In this document: one piece after another, positions 14,940-19,653 of the stretch
Position numbering within the stretch: position 1 is the stretch's first letter
Layout: each line of letters begins with the position of its first letter
Assembly (NCBI GenBank): GCA_964629965.1
Contig: CAZVRZ010000100.1
Location: 1-19,653, forward strand
Direction of reading: 5' to 3'
Origin: CAZVRZ01 sp964629965
Lineage (GTDB): Bacteria > Chloroflexota > Anaerolineae > Anaerolineales > UBA4823
Length of the DNA stretch: 19,653 nucleotides
Made by a program: the position numbers and the translations under genes
Notes under the pieces: generated by a model
Told to the model about the DNA's origin: nothing
What the model saw: only the letters and a program-made list of their open reading frames with translations
The model's database searches: none

Positions 14940-17900
14940 TTATTCTTTCACCTCATCCACAACACGACTCATGGATTTATATTTTTCTACCCACATACCC
15001 AACAGGCCCAATTTCCAGCGGTAGAATTCGGTAGAAGACACCTCTCCGCCGCTGGTAGTGCTGAGCACGTCTCGCAGTGCCAGGCGATGAAAAGCCTGGT
15101 TGAGCGCTTGGCGGTCAATGCTGATGCCACGCTCATCCAGGTAATCGAAAACCTGGATCGGTGTAGTTTGCCCGTTCAGCGGGATCATGCGGCTTAGGGC
15201 GGTCAGCGCCAGGCGCTCGAGGGGCGTTGACTCGGTCCACAGGTAGACGAAATGCGCTTCACCTGAAGCCAGGATTTCATCCACTGCCGCGTTCATGTCG
15301 CCGATGGTGACATAGTTGCGTTGCGATTTGTTGTGTTGGTTCACCATGCTGTGACAGAGCAACTGCAAAAAGTAAGGGTGACCGGCGGTGGCGCGCCAGA
15401 TCTTGTCCAACGCCAGGTCATCGAAGCGCATGTCGTAGGCCGCTACAGGTTCCTGGATCAGGCGCATGGCTTCTTCCCGTTCCAGGAAAGAAATGTGCCG
15501 GTAGATGCTGATATTAAACAGCACATTCCAATAATCCGAAGCCAATTCTTCCAGGCGATGTGTACCACAGAAGATGACGCTCAGGTTCGAAGAATGTTGG
15601 ATCAAGTGACGCAGGAAACCGAATATGGACGGTTCCAGTCCGCCGCGCTGGACGGCTGTTTCCAGTTCTTCAAATTCATCCAGCATGATCAAGAGATGGC
15701 GATCGCCAATGATCGTGCGCACCCTGGCAAGGAAATCGTGCTCGAAGGTGGCAGCCGGGCTGGCCGTGAAGTTATCCAGTTCGGGCATCTCGATCTCGAG
15801 GCCGCGATCTTCCATGGCAAAGGCGATTTCCGTAGCCAGGCTCAGAAAGAAATTTGCCAGCCCTGGATCCAGGCCCAATGCTTGCCCATCGATATAAACC
15901 GGCAGATACTCATCCCCCAGCCGCCCCGATATCTGTTTGAGCAGGGACGTTTTACCGGTGCGGCGTTGGCCGATCAATACCAGGTTATTGCGGTGAGAAG
16001 CCTCCAGGTTTTCGTTGATAAATGTAAAAATATCCTCTCGACCGAAGAAAAGGGGCGAGCCGGTATGCAAGGGCGTGCCCACCACGTAGGGATTGGGTAT
16101 GAACTGAAATTCTCCGCCGGTTTCCAGCAGTTGGATGACATCGGCGAAATTTTCCACCTGGTCTGAGCCGCGCGGGTCGGTGTATAAGACCACGAAGCGG
16201 ATGCGTACTTGCTGTAAATCTTTTTCGAGGCGCGGCCGGATGCGCAAATAAACCTGGCCCTCTTCGCCAAAGGCCAATCTTTCAATTGAGGCGCTTTCTT
16301 CCACCACGGAATACATGGGGTCTGGCGCCAGTGTCACGCGGATGTTCAGGGCGGCGCCGCGCCCGTCGTTGCGAATGCTCAGGCCCACCGAGACGACATC
16401 ATCCTGCCAGGTGCGGCGGGTGAGCAGTTGGCACACCAGGCGGGCGCGGGTTTGCAGATCGCTGATGGTAGCAGTGACCAGGGCTAACCAACTATCTGAG
16501 ACATATTGAACAATGGCCCGATCGGCGCTTCCCAGCTCACTGCGGGCGGTGCGCTCGAGGTGACGCAGCCGTTCGACTGCGCTGGCAAGGTACGAGAGCT
16601 TGTCTTGCGAAGACTCTACTCGCTCATAGGCTTTGAGGGCGCTCACAACGGTTTGAAATTCGTCCAGGGCCTTGGTCAAGTCAAATAGAAAGAAATCTTC
16701 TTTGTGTTTTTTGATGTAGGTAACATCATCATAGAGGATCTCATGCTCAAAAGCCGGCTGCTCGGTGATCTGCGCAATGGAATTGGCTTCGAGCGCTAAA
16801 TAACAGTGCTGGTAAATCTTGAGGGCTTGCTTGGTGCCTAACCACTTTTGGGCAGAAGGGCTGGTAAGCTGGCTGATCATCGAGCGCAGCCCCACCGGCA
16901 CGAGCTCGTGAGTGACTTGCCCGATAAAGAAGTAGTTGTAAGCCTCTGCCAGGCTGGCGAGCGAGCGGACTTTTTGATCTTCGCCCTGTTCTCGGCTGGT
17001 AGTACGGATGGCGTTGGGCAAGCTTCCCAGCAAGCCCACTTTGGTCACATCTTTACTGGCTTCCTGCGCCAGTGCATGAAACTCGAGCAAGGCCTGTTCC
17101 TGGCGTTCAAAGATTTGCGCGGCGAAAAGCTCGGCTTGTCCGATGGGCGAATTGCGATGAATCTCCAAGCGGCGCTCAACTTCTTGCCGGCGATGGACTT
17201 CGGCCTCGCGTTCGTGCAGCAGTTGGGCTACGTAGATGGCGGTGCCAGCCTGGTCGGCCAGGCCGGTGAGCAGATCGCGGTCGTCTGTAGAATATCCCAG
17301 GCCAGAATGGCGCGGCCCAAGCGCTAAAACGCCCACCAGGTAAGGCGTTAGTTCGCCTTTGGCTTCTTCTTTCTCAGATGAGCGCAGGGCGGTCAGGGGC
17401 ACCAAAAGCTGGAAGACATCGTGCCTGGACTGAAGCACACTTTCACCTGCCAGCAATTGGCTGATGTCGGTTGTATCCAGGTTCAGGTTGGCTGCTTCTT
17501 GTTCGCTGATCCCTTGCGCTTCTGAGAGCGCAAAGGAATGATCTGGGCGGTGCAGGAAAACGGCGCCATAGCGCACATGTAACAGGCTGGTGGTACGCTC
17601 CACCAACACCCGCAGCAGTTCGGGCAGATCGATGATTGTGCGCACCAGGCGCGAAAAGCTGGTGAATGCTTTGCGGAAGTCGATGCGTTCGCGGTAGAAA
17701 CGCCGGTCGATAAGACGCTGGAGACGCTGGCGCAGCGGTTGGAAGAGTGCAGACAACCCAATGGTTAAGATCACCACCAGTAAAGTGGATTGAATGCCGG
17801 TGATTGAACCGAACAGCAGTTGGGCGCCGAACACGATTGCCACATAACCAACCGTAATGAAAATGGTCAGGACTCCATACACCAACAGCCGGTTGAGCAG

Positions 17901-18860
17901 TAGATCTACGTCCCACAGTTGGTAGAGAGAAATGGATATGCCCAGGAAGATTGGAACCAGCAATATGGCAAAGGTATAGATCGGTTCTCCCACCAGGGTG
18001 AAGATAAGATGCGCCCATCCAGGTTCTTTCAAGGCATTTACGAACAAGAGGGGCAGGTTGTAGGCAAAGAAACCCAGGAAGGCGACGCTGATACCGACGA
18101 CAACCCATTTGGATTGCTGTTGTTCGGCGGGTGTGGCGTGGTGTTTATAGCGGGTGATTTGAGCGAACACTCCGCTGCCGAACCAGGCTGCCAGCACCAG
18201 GTAGAGGCTGGTATCACGGAGTATTCTCAGCCCGCGAGAGACGATCCCGGGATCGGTGGAAATCATGTAGGTAAAGAATTTCATCACTGGCGACATACTG
18301 TTGATGTCGGTCGCTTTGAAAGGGAAGAGGGCATAAGCCAACAGCCAGGCAAGCCATACCCAGGTGAGATAACGCGTCCAACGGGGAGTAAATTTCCCAT
18401 TGGGAAACATATATAACACCAGCAAGGATGAGGCGATGGCAATGCCATTAATGAACATGATCAGGTTGGAAAGGGCAGGCTGCATCCGAGAAAGCGAATC
18501 CATCCCATCCAGGATGGCGGCGCCAAAGGTCATCAGGGCCACGGATACCAGGATTGCCATCCAATCTTCTGAACGGCTCCAGAAAATCAATGCGGAGACA
18601 GCGGTGTAGAACAACAGGATGAGTAATTCCAGCCCAAGCCGGTAGAAGACGTAAATTTGAATGGAGATCTGCAGGGTGTCGATCAGTGCAGTTCTTTCCA
18701 CCAATGGCATGGAGACCAGGGCAGCCATGCGGGTGGGCACCGATAAGGCGAATAAGGTGTAGACGAGCACCAGGGTCAGTATCCACACGCAGCGCGCGAG
18801 AAAGACTTTCTGACGCGCCAACGGGATCCGGGTGATTGTGGAACGCTTGGCTGTGTTCAT
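14940..18860 (-). CDS. Multi-TM sensor protein with GAF domain, Ig-like domain and C-terminal ATPase, 1306 aa
   Basis: Residues 20-375 hold about nine to ten hydrophobic segments. The stretch from LLNRLLVYGVLT through FQPLRQRLQRLIDRRFYRER (to about 391) is the input module usually seen in Chloroflexota sensor histidine kinases. A GAF-type domain follows (about 395-550), then a short coiled coil and a helical region with no recognisable domain (550-810). An Ig-like beta domain (about 818-912) precedes an ATPase with Walker A GQRRTGKTS (964-972) and Walker B LLIMLDEFEE (D1061, E1062). It ends in a GHPYFLQ motif and a winged-helix-like C-terminus. No histidine kinase domain is present. The ATPase resembles that of the next gene. 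AAGGTA lies upstream of ATG 18860. Confidence 0.9.
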   Translation of the reverse strand: MNTAKRSTITRIPLARQKVFLARCVWILTLVLVYTLFALSVPTRMAALVSMPLVERTALIDTLQISIQIYVFYRLGLELLILLFYTAVSALIFWSRSEDWMAILVSVALMTFGAAILDGMDSLSRMQPALSNLIMFINGIAIASSLLVLYMFPNGKFTPRWTRYLTWVWLAWLLAYALFPFKATDINSMSPVMKFFTYMISTDPGIVSRGLRILRDTSLYLVLAAWFGSGVFAQITRYKHHATPAEQQQSKWVVVGISVAFLGFFAYNLPLLFVNALKEPGWAHLIFTLVGEPIYTFAILLVPIFLGISISLYQLWDVDLLLNRLLVYGVLTIFITVGYVAIVFGAQLLFGSITGIQSTLLVVILTIGLSALFQPLRQRLQRLIDRRFYRERIDFRKAFTSFSRLVRTIIDLPELLRVLVERTTSLLHVRYGAVFLHRPDHSFALSEAQGISEQEAANLNLDTTDISQLLAGESVLQSRHDVFQLLVPLTALRSSEKEEAKGELTPYLVGVLALGPRHSGLGYSTDDRDLLTGLADQAGTAIYVAQLLHEREAEVHRRQEVERRLEIHRNSPIGQAELFAAQIFERQEQALLEFHALAQEASKDVTKVGLLGSLPNAIRTTSREQGEDQKVRSLASLAEAYNYFFIGQVTHELVPVGLRSMISQLTSPSAQKWLGTKQALKIYQHCYLALEANSIAQITEQPAFEHEILYDDVTYIKKHKEDFFLFDLTKALDEFQTVVSALKAYERVESSQDKLSYLASAVERLRHLERTARSELGSADRAIVQYVSDSWLALVTATISDLQTRARLVCQLLTRRTWQDDVVSVGLSIRNDGRGAALNIRVTLAPDPMYSVVEESASIERLAFGEEGQVYLRIRPRLEKDLQQVRIRFVVLYTDPRGSDQVENFADVIQLLETGGEFQFIPNPYVVGTPLHTGSPLFFGREDIFTFINENLEASHRNNLVLIGQRRTGKTSLLKQISGRLGDEYLPVYIDGQALGLDPGLANFFLSLATEIAFAMEDRGLEIEMPELDNFTASPAATFEHDFLARVRTIIGDRHLLIMLDEFEELETAVQRGGLEPSIFGFLRHLIQHSSNLSVIFCGTHRLEELASDYWNVLFNISIYRHISFLEREEAMRLIQEPVAAYDMRFDDLALDKIWRATAGHPYFLQLLCHSMVNQHNKSQRNYVTIGDMNAAVDEILASGEAHFVYLWTESTPLERLALTALSRMIPLNGQTTPIQVFDYLDERGISIDRQALNQAFHRLALRDVLSTTSGGEVSSTEFYRWKLGLLGMWVEKYKSMSRVVDEVKE

Positions 18861-18875
18861 ATCCCAATTTTACCT

Positions 18876-18906
18876 TAAAAACAAAACCGCCCTATCTCAG
18901 GGCGGT
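18876..18906 (-). terminator. Intrinsic terminator after the coiled-coil gene
   Basis: A perfect 8-bp GC-rich stem, ACCGCCCT with AGGGCGGT (18886-18893 and 18899-18906), has a 5-base loop. On the minus strand it is followed by TTTTGTTTTT. It lies about 19 bases after the stop at 18925 and ends 16 bases before the start of the 1306-aa gene. That gene's own promoter is not obvious, so it may depend on partial readthrough or a promoter I could not see. Confidence 0.88.
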
Positions 18907-18924
18907 ATGTTGTCATCCGTACTT

Positions 18925-19422
18925 TCAGGCATTTTCTTCGGCTGCATCCACCTCGACGGTTGATTTTTCGGAATCGAAAGTAGAACGTTGCAAAACATGG
19001 ATGCCATTGCGTACCTGGGAGAGGGCGCGATCCATTTCAACTTCCAGGCCGGTTAATGTATCCAGAACGTATTGATCGGCATCCAGGCGGATGGTAACAA
19101 TATCCTTTTGCGCTTGGGCGATGATCTCTTCTGCGCGACCATGAGCCGCCTGGGTGATCGCGTCGCGTTCGACCAACTGCTCGCTTTTATCGCGGGCCAA
19201 TGCCAGGGTGCGATTGGCTTCTTCTTGGGCCTGCGCCAGGATGCGGTCGCGCTGCGCCAAAATCTGCTGAGATTTTTTAACTTCGTCTGGAATTGCGACG
19301 CGCATCTGATCGATGATATCCAGGATGCGATCCTCATCCACGATCACGTTATGGGTAAGTGGAAAGGACCAGCTCTCATTGAGCAGTTCTTCCAGTCGGT
19401 CAATCAGATGTAAGATATCCAT
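18925..19422 (-). CDS. Coiled-coil protein encoded beside coaD, 165 aa
   Basis: ATG 19422 is chosen over an upstream frame extension because GGAGG lies six bases before it. The N-terminus (MDILHLIDRLEELLNESWSF) is followed by VIVDEDRILDIIDQMRVAIP. A long heptad-rich helix then runs from about 50 to 115 (QQILAQRDRILAQAQEEANR and RAEEIIAQAQKD). The tail, SEKSTVEVDAAEENA, is acidic. Automatic annotation often labels such proteins as ATP synthase subunit b-like or DivIVA-like because of the coiled coil. There is no N-terminal membrane helix, which argues against a true subunit b. The gene lies 79 bases after coaD and ends in its own terminator. Function is unknown; a structural or division-related role is only a guess. 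Confidence 0.82.
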   Translation of the reverse strand: MDILHLIDRLEELLNESWSFPLTHNVIVDEDRILDIIDQMRVAIPDEVKKSQQILAQRDRILAQAQEEANRTLALARDKSEQLVERDAITQAAHGRAEEIIAQAQKDIVTIRLDADQYVLDTLTGLEVEMDRALSQVRNGIHVLQRSTFDSEKSTVEVDAAEENA

Positions 19423-19460
19423 GGCTTTCCTCCACAAGATATGTTGCAATATTCATGCTA

Positions 19461-19489
19461 AGATTACACCGAAAAGTAAAAACCGTCAA
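19461..19489 (-). promoter_or_regulatory. Candidate sigma-70 promoter for the coiled-coil gene
   Basis: TTGACG (19489-19484, 5 of 6) is followed 15 bases later by TGTAAT (5 of 6), or 17 bases later by the weaker TAATCT. Neither spacing and hexamer combination is ideal. It lies between the coaD stop and the Shine-Dalgarno sequence of the next gene. Confidence 0.4.
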
Positions 19490-19501
19490 CAGCAATCAAT
19501 G

Positions 19502-19653
19502 TTAATCGCGCAAAGAGGTTGTGGGAACTACCTGTTGCCCTTCCCCAAGCTCTCGAATACGAGCGCGCAGGGCGGCTTCCACGTGTTCTGGAACCATGCT
19601 ACGAACATCTCCGCCGAGAGAAGCGATCTCGCGCACTGTGGAGGAGGACAGAA
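19502..19653 (-). CDS. coaD: Phosphopantetheine adenylyltransferase, C-terminal end (partial)
   Basis: The last 49 codons of a minus-strand gene enter from the right edge, with the stop TAA at 19502-19504. The translation LSSSTVREIASLGGDV, then RSMVPEHVEAALRARI, is the conserved C-terminal part of CoaD. It includes the SSSxVRE motif that contacts the nucleotide phosphates. CoaD transfers AMP from ATP to 4'-phosphopantetheine in coenzyme A synthesis. A short extra tail of about 15 residues (LGEGQQVVPTTSLRD) follows the usual end. The N-terminal catalytic motif lies outside the window. Confidence 0.9.
   Translation of the reverse strand, partial: LSSSTVREIASLGGDVRSMVPEHVEAALRARIRELGEGQQVVPTTSLRD

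Noticed and set aside
15321..16166. 281-codon plus-strand open frame
   Set aside because: It lies wholly opposite the ATPase part of the 1306-aa gene, whose motifs are unmistakable. The plus frame shows no recognisable domain.
17443..18108. 221-codon minus-strand frame inside the 1306-aa gene
   Set aside because: It is an alternative frame of a gene with clear TM and GAF content, rich in Arg/His/Pro as expected for a shifted frame.

Overview
The window reads as a chromosomal stretch from a member of the Chloroflexota, most likely Anaerolineae. This is inferred from a secreted protein with a Thr/Pro/Asn repeat, a sensor-kinase-like membrane module, STAND-type ATPases, a Ser/Thr kinase, and a coiled-coil gene directly beside coaD. 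Moderate GC and short intergenic gaps fit, but no rRNA or marker phylogeny is available here. No tRNA, rRNA, CRISPR array or insertion sequence was seen. Every convincing gene lies on the minus strand, so the text follows transcription from high to low coordinates.

Layout. (1) 19653-18925: the 3' end of coaD and a coiled-coil gene, closed by a clear intrinsic terminator. (2) 18860-11598: the most unusual block. A 1306-aa membrane protein has a sensor-histidine-kinase-like input (multi-TM plus GAF) but ends in a P-loop ATPase. One nucleotide later comes a 646-aa fusion of a related ATPase to a Ser/Thr protein kinase, followed by a secreted bactofilin-like beta-repeat membrane protein. (3) 11585-10668: a decayed glycoside hydrolase family 4 gene with a large internal deletion, then a HAD hydrolase. 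(4) 10587-9718: a TIGR00027/LCM-type methyltransferase. (5) 9631-7002: a tightly overlapping operon of membrane protein, winged-helix regulator, ABC ATPase and ABC-2 permease. Its near-consensus promoter has a 33-bp palindrome immediately downstream. (6) 6873-4449: a TetR regulator coupled to two SDR-family oxidoreductases, with a near-consensus promoter and a perfect 18-bp operator. The promoter's -35 lies in the hairpin that probably terminates block 5. (7) 4343-1310: a C39-like cysteine peptidase, a small zinc-ribbon membrane protein, a YabE-like DUF348/G5/3D cell-wall protein and rsmA. (8) 1016-1: short hypothetical genes and the start of a secreted repeat protein that runs off the window.

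Taken together, the window joins housekeeping genes (coaD, rsmA) with envelope and signalling modules. Blocks 5 and 6 look like self-regulated cassettes. Block 2 is the best candidate for an undescribed system: a membrane sensor and a kinase that share the same ATPase type, next to an extracytoplasmic beta-repeat protein.
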